From Meconema thalassinum (Eukaryota > Arthropoda > Insecta > Orthoptera > Tettigoniidae), in the NCBI GenBank assembly GCA_946902985.2, contig OX336395.1:292635065-292699064 (forward strand): a DNA stretch of 64,000 nt, in the 5' to 3' direction. The notes under the pieces are model-generated. The model worked only from the letters and a program-made list of their open reading frames with translations, was not told the origin of the DNA and ran no database searches. The position numbers were made by a program, and so were the translations under genes. Positions 44,637 to 56,034 of the stretch are shown in pieces. The stretch's first letter is position 1; the number at the start of each line of letters is the position of its first letter.

Positions 44637-47600
44637 AAGACGATGGGGAGATGATGAACAGGGTGATGGTGTCCAGCTGGTCTCTTGGCAGCTGAAAAGG
44701 CTACTCCAATCTCCGCCAGCGGACCTTGAAGTAGATCTCCTCGGGTAGAATGATGCCATGGGACCTAGATGGTACCTCCAAACTGGGCCCAGATTGGTAG
44801 TACACGTCCCACATAGTGACCACTGAAACACACATCAGAAAAGCAGCGCATGGTCCAAATACAGTTCCCTTAGAGGGAACAATCGTTCCAGGCCAGTCAA
44901 CCAGCCCATAACAGCTGAAGTTATCCGAGGAAGGATAAAAAAAAACATATCACACGAAGCATTAGTGTGCCATCGAAGTTTACTTAAGAGTCCTTCAAGT
45001 CACAAGGGATACTTGAGGCTTCAAACAAGGTTCTACGCAAAGAGATAGTGTCCAGGGCATAATGAAAGGTCCGCTGAAGTATTAAAATCACACGAAAGGG
45101 GCAACAAACTATACGATATGACTGACGTTAACAAGCTTAATTGAAGGTTCACTACAATACTTAGCAAGAATAACCAAAATTTGACTAAGGTGTACAGAAC
45201 CCAGAATTTTTCTTTAGAATATGCAAATCAAAGGCACCTACAAACTTGCCCACCAAAAATTTTAAACAATTTCTCAAAATGAATTTACTTTAACAAAACC
45301 GAAGGACCATTTTTCTGCGACTTCACGAAATCAGGACAGCACGTAACTATTCAATACTCGCAATGACAATTACGTAATTATGCCACACGGGGCATTCCAT
45401 CAAAACTACAATTTATTATACCGCCCGTGGTATTGCTCAATTTAAATACATTACAAATCACCTACGGCTCCGAAAGCATCACACAGAGCTCGTTTTGATA
45501 TGCACACAAACACAATTTACATGTCTTGCTCAATTTCACATGCCCCTGACCCACACTGTCCTCAGTGGCCTCCAAGGACAGGAGGAACAGAGACCACAAC
45601 ATCCTATCACGCAAGCATACTAGCAGCAAGACAAACAAATAAGGAAAAACCACGTCACCCACATAATTCACACACATTCACACTCCTGGCACCTGGGCTG
45701 AGAACTGAGCCCAAGGCCAAGGACTCATACAAAGCGGAGGACTGGCTCTGCGGAACGATTCACACCAAAATATAAGATCCTCAGATCCATCGGACTGTCA
45801 CCCCGATATTTCTCCCACTCCTTAACTGCCTACGGGCACTGTTCCCGGCGACAACACAACGTCTCCCACTCCATAACTGCCTACGGGCACTGTTCCCGGC
45901 GACCACACAACGTCTCCCACTCCATAACTGCCTACGGGCACTGTTCCCGGCGACAACACAAAACATAAATAACCCTAAATTCCATAGGACAACTTGCGAA
46001 CCAGGAAAACAGCACGGAGACTGCAGTTCACAACCTGACGTGAATTATTAAAACAGTATGCACTGTCATTCACACACTACACAAATAAAAATCGCCCTGT
46101 CCTTCACATGACAGGTCCTCTCCCTTATGACACCGGGAGGAACATCTACTCTTGCGCCACCAAACCCTGGCTATCACGACATAAATCAGCTCGGTACCTG
46201 AGCTCCCCCTCTGGATCAACACACGACCCCACAGAGGGTAATTAACATCTTCCCCCACAAAGGCACGGCCGCCTCAGAAGATGACAGTACAACACATTAC
46301 CAAAACATAAATACACATTCGACACAAGGTAGGGCACCCACCAAGCGTCACACACACCCTAGTGCACGTGGTTCACCTTCCAATCACACAACACAGACAA
46401 TCACAACCCCGAAAATTTCTCTAAGTGGCGTTACCACAGACTACAGACGTCTCTAACTAACAACGTGTGTCACCTACCATTAATATTCACCATCCAAATA
46501 CCGGGTGACTCTCTATGACCACACTCAAATCGAACCCATGATGCTTCAACGCACCACTGTCATCAAAACGTTCTTAAAACATTAACTCCACGAAGCTACT
46601 TAAAATCTCAACATTCACAACCTCCTCGACTAACAACACGTGTCTGTATCTCGCCAAATTCTAACGCTAATAAAATTCCTCCCAGAATATCAACACTAAA
46701 TTATTTAGAATTACAAATCACAGCAGTGACCGATGTTACATTTCAAAAGGCATGAAGCAATTAAAATCTTCAAAATAAATCCATAAATCCAGCTCGCACC
46801 TAACCACATTGGAACCTCACATAGGCCTACCCAAAAAACTGCCAAGCTACCAACACACTATTTCTCAGAGAATTTAAATTTATTTACCACAGAAGATGAC
46901 ACTACTCCAGTAACTACCCAGGACACTGACTGTCACTAAGGCTCACAAACGATCAGAACATCCGGTGGCAACAGCCGAACTCACACACACCCAAGATGAC
47001 GGGGCTACACGAAATTATAACGAACCCAGAACCTTTCAGAGTTGAAACTACAACAGAAACGCTAGCGGTCTAACAGATCAAGGCTGCAAGTTATAAATAA
47101 CTAACCAACTAATGCACTGAAGCACCCTCAAGTGAAAACTCCAGAATCAAAACATCAAAATATGCATGAACGCCTACAACAGCTGATTGTGAAATGAACA
47201 CACCCAAGCTAACGGGAGTCTACATGAAATCTCACGAACCTACAACCCTTCAGAATGTGACCACAATAGAATAACCTAGCCGCCTAACAGCAAAAACTGC
47301 AAGTTATGAATAACTAACGAACCAGCCTATTTCAATGCCATCGCAAACAAAGCACTGCAACCTCAAAAAATCTCAAAATCAGACTAGCGAACACAGCAGC
47401 TGACATACAACGACAGCTCAGCATGCCACCGCAGGATATCTCCCTAATGGAAAACTTTCACCAACCGAACTACCAAATTATTTTTTTTATATACCAAAAA
47501 TCAACAAGTATTCCCAGAGCTAGCAACTTCATCACTGGAACTCGAACACAGGACTCCAGTTCCTAACATTCATCCATCATCCATCACACATCCTTCTCAA

Positions 47601-49858
47601 ACATCTCATTATAAGATTTTACCACCCACGACAATAACCCATTACATTCAATTATGCAAATTAGCAATCGTACAGATATCATGAACCTAAACTAATGGTA
47701 TTGCGGACTCTTACCAAGGGGGCCTCCGTAGAGGTCTTTTAACCCCGACTCCCCACTGACTGAGCGGCCTCAACTACCCAAAAAAAAAATTTTGCCTGTC
47801 ACCGAGATAACGAAGTCCCATACCTTCAGTCACTCGACTCGGGCAAATACTATATACACCCTGCCCGGGCCCAATCAAGATGGTACTCACACCCCAAATT
47901 AAATGGACTCCTGACAGTAGATCCCCATACGAAGGACATCTGCATAATAGGTCCATTTTCAAAATGCAACTAATACAACTAATATAAAATTAATAATAAT
48001 CCATCTTACGTTACTGGCAATTAGGCCTCAATTACTCCCACCCAATTCAATTTGCAAACTTACATCAATTCTTTCACACATGAGTAATTCATTCAATCAA
48101 CAGGAGGAAAAAAAACTAGAAGGACTACAGAAGAAAATAAATACCATTTTGACCACCAAAGAACACCAGTTCGATTCCTAGTCAGGGCAGCAATAAAAAA
48201 ATCGCATCACACATACTCTTACATCCAGAACTCAATCAACCACAGAAATACATTCATGCATCCACCAGACATACGTGCTCCCTTCCCTGAACAATCCTAA
48301 AATTCCCCATTTACACCAGTATGTTAGTATTCGGATCGTCAAGACACTATAACGTCAACGGAGTATCAACTCACGTGAGGACCTGATAAAACAACCCAAA
48401 GTTGTAGCCCTGAAATCACAGTTCCCCTTACATCGTATAAATACGTCCTAAAACGGAAGACACGAATCGGGGGCAAATATTTATTTACACCCTAAATGAG
48501 ATGCGACCATGAAGGTGAATGCCTCCCAGAAACATCCCACTTAGTAAGTCACTCAACGAACACACACTAAGATACTGAATATTAAAACCATTTAATACTT
48601 GACCAATTTAGATGACAAACTAACCTCAAAATCCCATGTCACAACAAGACAATTTACTCGCCCCCCAATTACTAGGCAAACTTAAACATAAATCAAACAT
48701 ACATAAACACTCACCTGATTCATTTATACTGAATTAGCACACACGCAATTGGACACTTAACATCATTCAAAACACAATTACCGAACGTACATATAGACAG
48801 CAATTCGACCATTCCCCAGAATTAATTCAACGCCGAATAAGTTGACAACACTAAATTTTAATACTCTCACGGTCCAATTTAATTTGACAGAACTACCAAC
48901 AGCGAAATAATTAACCCCCAGCTAAAGAAATGACAACAAAACATGAAATGTTTGGCCTAATGAACAGCTGACCACTACCAATTATACCTCACACGTATTA
49001 TGCACAGCGAATCGCAGAATTTCAGCCTTACATCACTAACAATTATTAAGAATAATTACAGATTTACCCCAAGGAACCTGCTGATGATAAATCCACACAC
49101 GCAATTCACATTTTCACTGACATCAGTTGTATAAAATAATAACTTTCACAGTCGTCGGCCATGATAGTTCAAGATCACTACGTGATTCAACAGGCGTGTA
49201 CTAAACGCACATCAAAACAGACACTAAGTTATTCTTACTGGAAATACAAGTTTATCAATTTCAGCCTATTTTCAAGAGAATTTAAAACGTCACTAATTTA
49301 AACCTTACCAAAACTACTTCCAATCAGACAAACATTTTATTCTTTTCAAACACGTGACACAATTTGTCAAAACAACACTTCCCGAGGTGTACATTTAGCA
49401 CAGGCGCAGTAAAATTGAGCTGGACTATTTCCTACAAGAACAGAATGAATTTACAACCACCCCAAAACATACAAACAGCATATCAAAACTCACCACGTGT
49501 GAAATTCCTTCAGCCGGCAATCCGTCAATCTGGCAACGCAGCACGGCCATTACTCTCCCGTCAGTCCTGACTTGCGTTCAGCGCACTCTTGACTGTCATT
49601 TACAGTTATCTTCTCGTCTAACAGCTGACGATATGAATTGCTCATATGGTCCATGGTGTACACAGCAAGTTATTTTACATGAAATCAAATCACAACATGT
49701 ATTAGGTTCTGCTCTAATAACTAGCCTACCTATTGGAGAAAGAAAAATTAGTATGGAGGGCCCAATCTACATTAATTAAGTTACTGAATTTAATTTTAAT
49801 TAATTACTGCAATCAGTCAATAGGAAGGATTGTTTACTAATGGCAAGATCACAGAACA
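44637..49858 (-). other. Non-coding interior of the LARD-like element
   Basis: Strong strand bias: the + strand is rich in A and C (so the element sense strand is rich in T and G) for most of 45400-49850, quite unlike the LTRs and flanks. No recognisable coding remnants. A 51-bp triplicated motif lies at 45813-45962. A tRNA-like GTTCGATTCCTAGTCAGGGC at 48169 may be a SINE scrap. Confidence 0.7.
45813..45962 (-). repeat. 51-bp tandem repeat, three units
   Basis: Units of TCTCCCACTCCATAACTGCC + TACGGGCACTGTTCCCGGCG + ACAACACAACG. The period is 17 codons and the minus frame is open, giving three copies of CVVAGNSARRQLWSGRR. Whether it is translated is unknown. Confidence 0.8.
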
Positions 49859-49876
49859 AACCACGCTCTGCTACCA
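49859..49876 (-). other. Primer binding site, initiator-Met tRNA type
   Basis: The + strand AACCACGCTCTGCTACCA equals the 3' end of an insect initiator methionine tRNA (..CUCUGCUA plus CCA) with one or two differences upstream. It lies one base from the LTR start at 49878. On the element strand this reads TGGTAGCAGAGCG, where the tRNA primer pairs. Confidence 0.85.
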
Positions 49877-49877
49877 T

Positions 49878-51608
49878 TGTAACAGTGGCCTCATCCCCCC
49901 CTTCCCTATTCGATAACCCAAGATGTGATAATAATAATAATAATAATATTAGCATATCAAAATTATCATTTAATTACTCGCTAGGTCAGCTGAGTTCACA
50001 GCAAAAAACCTAGGAGCGAATGTTCCGATTTGCTTGGTATTCAAGAACACCCTGATTTAATTTAGGAAAAGAGATCAGGCGGGACGAAGCTAATGTCAAG
50101 ACCAGCTTGTTGAGTGGAAGGCCGGATGCGTACCTCAGCAGCCCGTATTAAAATGACCCTGCCAAAGATGAAGAAGGAAAAGGAGGAATAATCTTCCTAG
50201 TGACTTCATGCAATAAATAACATGACAAATCAAATAAGCTAACATGTATTGAACATTAAGATCAAACAAATTACAAGATAAACCTTCCACCACTAAAATT
50301 AACCATCTGACAAATATGATCTAATTAAACACCAATGAAATGACTTAACCTAAACAAACCAGACACTTGCCCGCTTGGCAAGATTACACACATCTACATT
50401 TGTGATAGAAAAGAATTTGATTAGAAAGATTCCCCTGACGACAAAACTAAATGAATAATAACATGAAGTTAGACTCTGTGCCACTTCTAAAACAATGTTA
50501 CATAAGCAACTTACGCGTTCCTTAGTGAACGAAAGCGTCTGAGAAGCTTCAGAGTCCAGCACTGACTGTCTTCTGAAGCCTATCTGACCAAAGTTAAACC
50601 CACGAGGTTCCCATCCAGCTAACGGGAAATAGGGCAATAATAACCCGCCCTGCAGTAATTACATATAAAGGTACAACCAAATTATACAAACCCTTCCAAA
50701 ATATTACATACTAAAGTGCTAAAATAAAATGTCAGTCTATATCTAATTAAGTTGATGGTCCACCGACACATGGCCTTAAAATAACACTGCCAAATGACAC
50801 AGTTTAATGTTCCATCGAACGGTTGCCCCTTCTAACAAACTGAGTTCATACCACCTGGTGTATTTCAGCCCTCCGGAGAACTGCCCTCAGTTCCCCGGAG
50901 GCGATCGCTTAAGAGTCCTTCCGTCACCAAGGTTCCTCTCGCACTGTCTCTGCAGTCACAGATCGCACCCTTGTATATTCCAGCGTACCCCCACCACAAC
51001 CCTCCAGTAGTACCAACTGCGACCAGTGGCACAACCGGCCAAAACAAAGCCAGAGTTCAAGGTTTTGAGTGGGTACTATTGAATATCTCCCCACACAGGT
51101 TACTGCCTAGAAACCTTCCAGGAGCTGAGGCGTTACACCATGTTCTTGCAAGGGTGTTCTTAGAATAAGGGCTTGGCGAATGTAGCTGACAAGAAATGTT
51201 GCTTTTCCAATGTTCACAGACACAAAGCTCGATTTATCTCCCTTTACAAGTGTCTATCAGCGATAAGCCTATAAGTGACAGGACACACAAAGGCACAAAT
51301 CCTGGCAGAAAGGCTTGGCGAATGAAGCCGACAGGAAATGTTCACCTTTCAAAAGTTCACGGATCAAAGCTTGACTTATCCCTCTTTTCCATTTACGATA
51401 AGCCTTTAGGTGACAGCACTCACAAGGGCACAAATCCTGGCAGAAAGGGCTAGGCGATCCCATTTCACCAGTAGCCAGGCGCCAGCTTGGCGAAAGGAAT
51501 TCTCAGAAGAGGCCTGGTGTATGCTCTCATGATAATCCGGCCAGACCTGGAGCTCCTGCTGCGTCTCGAAGATAAGATGAACATGTACCGATTTGCAAAA
51601 TTGGTACA
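49878..51608 (-). repeat. 5' LTR of the LARD-like element
   Basis: Near-identical to 42889-44619 without indels. It carries the same ~140-bp internal duplication (51169-51309 and 51310-51448). It is read on the minus strand from 51608 and would contain promoter and polyadenylation signals; none was identified with confidence. Confidence 0.9.

Positions 51609-51650
<42 letters not shown>
51609..51650 (+). repeat. (ATT)n microsatellite, SINE tail
   Basis: About 14 ATT units forming the tail of the SINE at 42510, and the insertion site of the LARD-like element. Confidence 0.9.
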
Positions 51651-51657
<7 letters not shown>

Positions 51658-51859
51658 TTATTAAAACTATTACATGACTTCCAGTATTTACTTATTAGCC
51701 ATAGGAGACAATTTCATGGAAAAATCCGTTAAGCACCAGATTTGGCACTGGTTTTATTGAAATAACACCAGTATTTTGCTAAGGCGCTATCATTTCTGGC
51801 ACCAGACGAACTTCATAAACACCAGATCTGGTGTTGAAAACACCAAATTGGCAACACTG

Positions 51860-51904
51860 ACCGCGTTGTCGCAGCCCCTAAACCGAGGACCCAACCAACC
51901 AACC
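51860..51904 (+). mobile_element. SINE family 1, 3' end with (CCAA)n tail
   Basis: Continuation of 38383-38429 after the hAT-like insertion. It ends in four CCAA-type repeats and then meets the palindrome at 51905. Confidence 0.88.
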
Positions 51905-52926
51905 AACTACTGTCGACCAAATTATTATGTGTACTCGAGTTTGAAGGTTGTTTGTGAAGTAACCAATAGACCTACATAAAATCCAATAACATCATCATTT
52001 TCGTCGTTCTATTTTACGTTAGTTCATGTAGGTTGGAAATTTTTAATTTATATTTTAATATTTTTTATCGCAGTTGGAACACAAAAAGTGCCCGTTTTTA
52101 AGCGTGTTTCAACCATGTGTCACATTTTAGAATTATTATCACACAAATCCGTCGTCAGATCGAATCCAAATTTTAACACATTATTACATTGGAATGCTGT
52201 ATAACTGATTTATTAATTTTAAAATTTTGTGTGCCCAAGAAACAAAGTTGTTATCATTTTTGTAAGGTAACTTCTTCTCGGCTCGGCGTGGTTTGAAGAT
52301 GTAGTTCTTGGTCGCGTTGTAATCCTTATACATCAAAAAGATATGCTTTATGATTGTGAAATACGTAAATTAATTCACTTATTTTATATCGGTTTATACG
52401 GGGAATTAAGACATGGTTCACCAGTTAGCCGCTCCGGTGCAAGCTGTATAAAATAAGTGAATTAATTTACGTATTTCACAGTCATGCAGCATAACTTTTT
52501 GATGTACAAGGATTTCAATGCAACCAAGAACTACAGTTTCCAACGACCCCGAGCCGAGAAAAGGTTACCTTACAAAAATGATAAGAACTTTCGTTCTTGA
52601 ACACATAAAATTTTCAAATTAATAAACCAGTTAAACATTCCCATGTATATTGTGTTAAAATTTGGATTCGATATGATGACGCGTTTGTGAGATATAAATT
52701 CTTAAATGTGACCCATGGTTGAAACACGCTTAAAAACGGGCACTTTTTGTGTTTCAACTGCGATAAAAAGTAATAAAATATAAATTAAAAATTCCAAACC
52801 TACATGAACTAAAGTAAAATTGAACGACGAAAAAGATGATGTTATTGGATTTTATGTAGGTGTATTGGTTACTTCAGAAACAACTTTCAAACTCGAGTGC
52901 ACATAATATTTTGGTCGACAGTAGTT
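51905..52926. mobile_element. 1-kb palindromic (fold-back) element
   Basis: The outer ends AACTACTGTCGACCAAA and TTTGGTCGACAGTAGTT are perfect complements. Arms of ~480 bp (51905-52389 and 52447-52926) stay roughly 85-90% complementary by eye around a ~57-bp spacer (52390-52446). The innermost arm bases, TACGTAAATTAATTCACTTA, are also perfect. Non-coding. Flanking duplication unclear (AACC-like bases on both sides). A single strand would fold almost entirely into a hairpin. Confidence 0.85.
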
Positions 52927-53272
52927 AACCCTTGAACTGGTGCCGGGCCATTTTGACCCATAGTGTGTCGCTCCCTTTTTGTCGTAGTCGTACGTCTTTA
53001 TATAAAGTAATTTTACACCTGTGTCCTCCTATGAACTATTCCCAATATAAACTGATGTTTATTTATAGTTTTCAGATTTAACATGCAGAAAAATAACAAT
53101 ACTTTTCGTAACTGTAGAATAGGCCTTGATAATGGCGGTAAAGCAGTCATCTCAGTTTCTTTGAACAAAGGAGCTGATGACCAAGGTGTCCCTAGACCCT
53201 CAACATGGATCAACAAGAACGTGGGCTTTGTTATTTATTAAGGATAAGTGCGCACAATGTGCATTACATTAA
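52927..53272. other. Unassigned sequence, probably 3' flank of the LINE relic
   Basis: Contains GTTAACCCTTGAACTGGTGC and further AT-rich sequence. Nothing recognised. Confidence 0.4.
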
Positions 53273-54107
53273 TTATTTACAAAATTCTGTAAGCGATGAC
53301 AACCTTTTACTACACACGAGAGCGTGGTAAGTATCGCATGACTTTTGACACAATTTACAAATGCACTTTGGTCTGGGCACATGGAACACCTCAGTCTCAC
53401 AAATCCTGTGGTGAAAACCGTGAACCGCGAATCGGGTCACTGTGTGTCTCAAATCATAGGCAGTGCCCTTCCATTCTGTTGACGTCATGGCCGTAGTGGA
53501 GTAGAAATCAATTGGGATCTCCTTCTTTTTTGCAAGTAGTTCTTGTAGCAAATCGTTGTATTGTCTTGTGGATGGTAGTTGGTGAACCAGTCGGAGTTCT
53601 TCTATAAAGAAAGGTTCCCCCGCTAGTTCAGACGCCAGTCTCGATGGGGTGAATTTTGACAAACAAAGCAGTCTTTTTAAGAATAAGGCTTTCACTTTCT
53701 CTAAGTCTTTCAGGTTATTTTTGCTTAAATTAACCCATATTATATCCAATCCATACGTTGCAATTGGTGTAACTTTTGCTTTAAAGAGTCTCAGTGCCGA
53801 TTGCAGGGACATATCCCTGAGATGACTAATGTCGTTCATTGATCTGACAGCACAGATCATTTTATCTTTGATGTGACGTGTAAATAATTTCCCTTGTATT
53901 TGCAAAGTAATTTCTAGATATTTGTAATGACTGGTTTGAAGCAAAGGTTCATCTCTGAGGTAAAGAATGTCATCTTTGGCAGTTCTTCCGCCCTTTCTGA
54001 ATATCATTGCTACCGTTTTCTGAAGGTTTATTTCAAGATCGTTGATTTGGGCCCATATTGTTATTGTGCTGCACCAAAATAGTTGGATTTTCCCCCTTAT
54101 GTTTTAC
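53273..54107 (-). pseudogene. LINE reverse transcriptase, C-terminal third
   Basis: An open frame of 244 codons from its first Met (54007), with homologous reading upstream to a stop near 54110 (..WAQINDLEINLQKTVAMIF). Recognisable parts: HYKYLEITLQIQGKLFTRHI (post-catalytic RT region), KAKVTPIATYGLDIIWVNLS, LFLKRLLCLSKFTPSRLASE, TRFAVHGFHHRICETEVFH and a Cys/His cluster CICKLCQKSCDTYHALVC near the C-terminus. The RT catalytic core and endonuclease are missing, so it is a 5'-truncated LINE insertion with an uninterrupted frame. Clade not settled (Jockey/R1-like group likely). Confidence 0.88.
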
Positions 54108-54110
54108 AGA

Positions 54111-54362
54111 TTGTCCCGACTAAAGTAAGCCGAAAATGATCACTCGAGGACTGGCGCCATGGGTAAATCTGACCCGACCGTAAATACAGAAATAACATGA
54201 GTGATCAAAAAGCTATGGACATGTTTCTTTTGCAGGGTCAAGTTCAAGGCTAGGAAGGAAGGTACAATAAGCGACAGGAAATAAGGGCTGACCAAAACGA
54301 AAATATAGAACATAATTTAAGCCTCGGGTCAAAAATACCCATGCGCCAGTTCTCGTGGGTTT
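54111..54362. other. Unassigned sequence
   Basis: Nothing recognised; ends at the left target-site copy of R copy 6. Confidence 0.35.
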
Positions 54363-54370
54363 AATCCCGG

Positions 54371-54750
54371 CCCCCCAGGGGCTCACATCTAGTAGGACGT
54401 GGGTTGGCGACCACGGGGCCCCAGCTGAGTCCGGCATTGCTTCCACTTGTCTTCTTTCCTGTCGACCACACTTGGTCAACTCTTGTTCTCTTCCGACCCC
54501 GACGGTATTAGGGTATCCGAGGCCTAGGAAGTCCCTTCCTTTCCCGCCTAAATTGGCCCTTGTCTCATCTTTTCTGATACCCTCCTTCTGCGAGGGGTCA
54601 GCCTTCTTTTTCTTTTCCTGTTATCTCCTGCCTTCTGCTCAAGGTCCTCAAGGAGGCAGGGTGTATGTAGCTCCCACCAATTCTGCTGCACCCTCGGGGC
54701 CGATAACCTAGATGTTAGGCCCCTTAAACCAACAATTATCATCATCATTA
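54371..54750 (+). mobile_element. R retroposon copy 6 (internal deletion)
   Basis: Lead CCCCCCAGGGGCTCACATCT, head, most of one VNTR unit (54624-54697), then a direct jump into the 3' hairpin (GGGGCCGATAACCTAGATG) and ATC tail: the GGTGAGTT module and 3' module are absent. An 8-bp duplication, AATCCCGG (54363-54370 and 54751-54758). Only 380 bp. Confidence 0.88.
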
Positions 54751-54758
54751 AATCCCGG

Positions 54759-55007
54759 ACCCAAGCACCATGGAGGGTGGAGATTAGGAGAGAGGGAACG
54801 AAGCAGTAATGAACGTGGTCCATAGCCAACACAAAGGAAGAAGCAGTGAATTAGACTTGGGCTTGTGCTTGCGCTCAACAAAGACACTGGACAGCGCAGC
54901 GACCCAACCCTGCCTTCTCTCCCCCTCGCAATAGAATGTCGGAATTCTTTTGTGCTTGGCTGTTCTCTTGACCAAGTTCTGCACCGTGTGGCTCGCAAGT
55001 AGTTGCT
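54759..55007. other. Unassigned sequence
   Basis: Several overlapping minus-strand frames (54708-55105) without recognised domains; no repeat match in the window. Confidence 0.35.
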
Positions 55008-56014
55008 CGGTTCCTTAGTTTAGGGGCTGCGACAACGCGGTCATGTAGCCCCGTGTACTTTGGGTGTGTGTAGAATCTGTCTTTCGGTGGCGTAGTCGGT
55101 AGCATGCTGAGCTTCTATGCCCAAGATAGCGGGTTCAAACCCGGCCGAAGCCGTCCGATTTTTTAAGAGCGTTAAAAATCCCTCAGTATGCCTTCTTTCG
55201 GAGGGGAAGTAAAGCCGGCGGTCCCATGTCATAGATTTATGGCATGTTAAAGAACCTTCCACTAATTACACCTGTGTGAAGCTAAATTGTATAGGTTAAG
55301 AATGTAAACAACGCTCTTAGGTTGCTACGTTCGTTGCCAAGAGCCGACTGCGTGGCGTCTAGTAGCTAAGTTCTGAACTAGTGGTCGTTGACGGTGGCGT
55401 TTGGCGGCCAAAGTAGGAACTATTTGAAAAATTCAAAGTTGCAGTCCTTACTTGAATGTAAAAAAAGCAGATACACACACTAATACAGCCATCACAATTA
55501 ACACCGGTTATCAGACAGATTCCACACACACACAAAGTACACGGGGCTACATGACCGCGTTGTCGCAGCCTCTAAACTGAGGAACCAACCAAGAATATGT
55601 CTGATAACCGGTGTTAATTGTGATGGCTGTATTAGTGTGTGTTGTCGGTCACTCAAGTAAAAGGACTGCAGACGATTATTTTTTTCAAGTAGTTCCTACT
55701 TTTGGTACCACACCTAGCTTCGCATGTCGCCACTAAATGCCATCTCAGTCAGCACCCGGTCGCGAACGTTGGAACTAATAGAGCGTTATCAAACTAACCT
55801 ACAAATTTTAGCTTCCAAAAGTGTAGTTAGTGGAAGGTTCTTTTCCATGCCATAAATCTATGACATGGGACTGCCGGCTTTACTTCCCTTCCGAAGGAAG
55901 GCATACTGAGGGATTTTTAACGCTCTTAAAAAATCCGACGACTTCGGCCGGGTTTGAACCCGCAACCTTGGGCATAGCAGCTCAGCACGCTACCCACTAC
56001 GCCACCGAAGCCGC
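55008..56014 (-). mobile_element. tRNA-derived SINE (family 1), complete, hosting a second SINE
   Basis: The 3' end starts CGGTTCCTTAGTTTAGGGGC on +. The body resumes after the inserted SINE at 55603 and ends at the tRNA-like head GCCACCGAAGCCGC (56001-56014). The B-box complement GGGTTTGAACCCGCA is at ~55951. Boundaries confirmed by other copies. Confidence 0.88.
55083..55591 (+). mobile_element. tRNA-derived SINE (family 1), complete, inserted in reverse into a sister SINE
   Basis: Head TTCGGTGGCGTAGTCGGTAG (A-box) and GGGTTCAAACCCGGCC (B-box, 55130). The body runs to the 3' hairpin GGGGCTACATGACCGCGTTG..GCAGCCTC and the tail GGAACCAACCA. An 11-bp duplication, AGAATCTGTCT / AGAATATGTCT (55072-55082 and 55592-55602), with one mismatch. 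Confidence 0.88.
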
Positions 56015-56034
56015 TTGCTCAGGTCTCAGGGAAG

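Larger units (their letters stand above)
42889..51608 (-). mobile_element. Non-coding LTR retrotransposon (LARD-like), minus strand
   Basis: 8,720 bp. Direct LTRs of 1,731 bp (42889-44619 and 49878-51608), offset exactly 6,989 bp, with about ten substitutions and no indels seen by eye (~0.6% difference). LTR ends are TG..CA. Flanking ATTAT on both sides (42884-42888, 51609-51613) is compatible with a 5-bp duplication but lies in an ATT repeat. Orientation is set by the primer and polypurine sites. The 5.26-kb interior holds no frame above ~100 aa and no gag, protease, RT or integrase motif that I can see, so it would need proteins from another element. Confidence 0.9.
42510..51650 (+). mobile_element. 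tRNA-derived SINE (family 2), split by an LTR element in its tail
   Basis: Head: GCCACGGTGGGTGAGTGGAT (A-box TGAGTGGATAGCG) and B-box GGTTCGCTCC (42567). The body runs to GAGGCCATACGAT, then an (ATT)n tail into which the LTR element 42889-51608 inserted; the tail resumes 51609-51650. A perfect 15-bp duplication, ATTAACTTTATTAAA (42495-42509 and 51651-51665), brackets the whole. A second copy lies at 60291-60664. Confidence 0.9.
38430..51859. mobile_element. hAT-like DNA transposon, 13.4 kb including nested inserts
   Basis: Ends CAGTGTTGCCAAAT and ATTGGCAACACTG (terminal inverted repeat ~14 bp) with a perfect 8-bp duplication, ACCGCGTT (38422-38429 and 51860-51867), verified because the host SINE is known. 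An 8-bp duplication and a CAGTGTTGCC end fit the hAT superfamily. Without the SINE and LTR element inside, the element is about 4.3 kb. A candidate protein remnant is at 39748-40068. Terminal copies of an ACACCAGA motif near both ends (38480-38530 and 51725-51845) could be subterminal transposase sites. Confidence 0.85.

Noticed and set aside
42889..51608. Plain segmental duplication of 1.73 kb
   Set aside because: TG..CA ends, the adjoining tRNA-type primer site and purine tract, and the position inside a SINE tail show that these are LTRs of one element.
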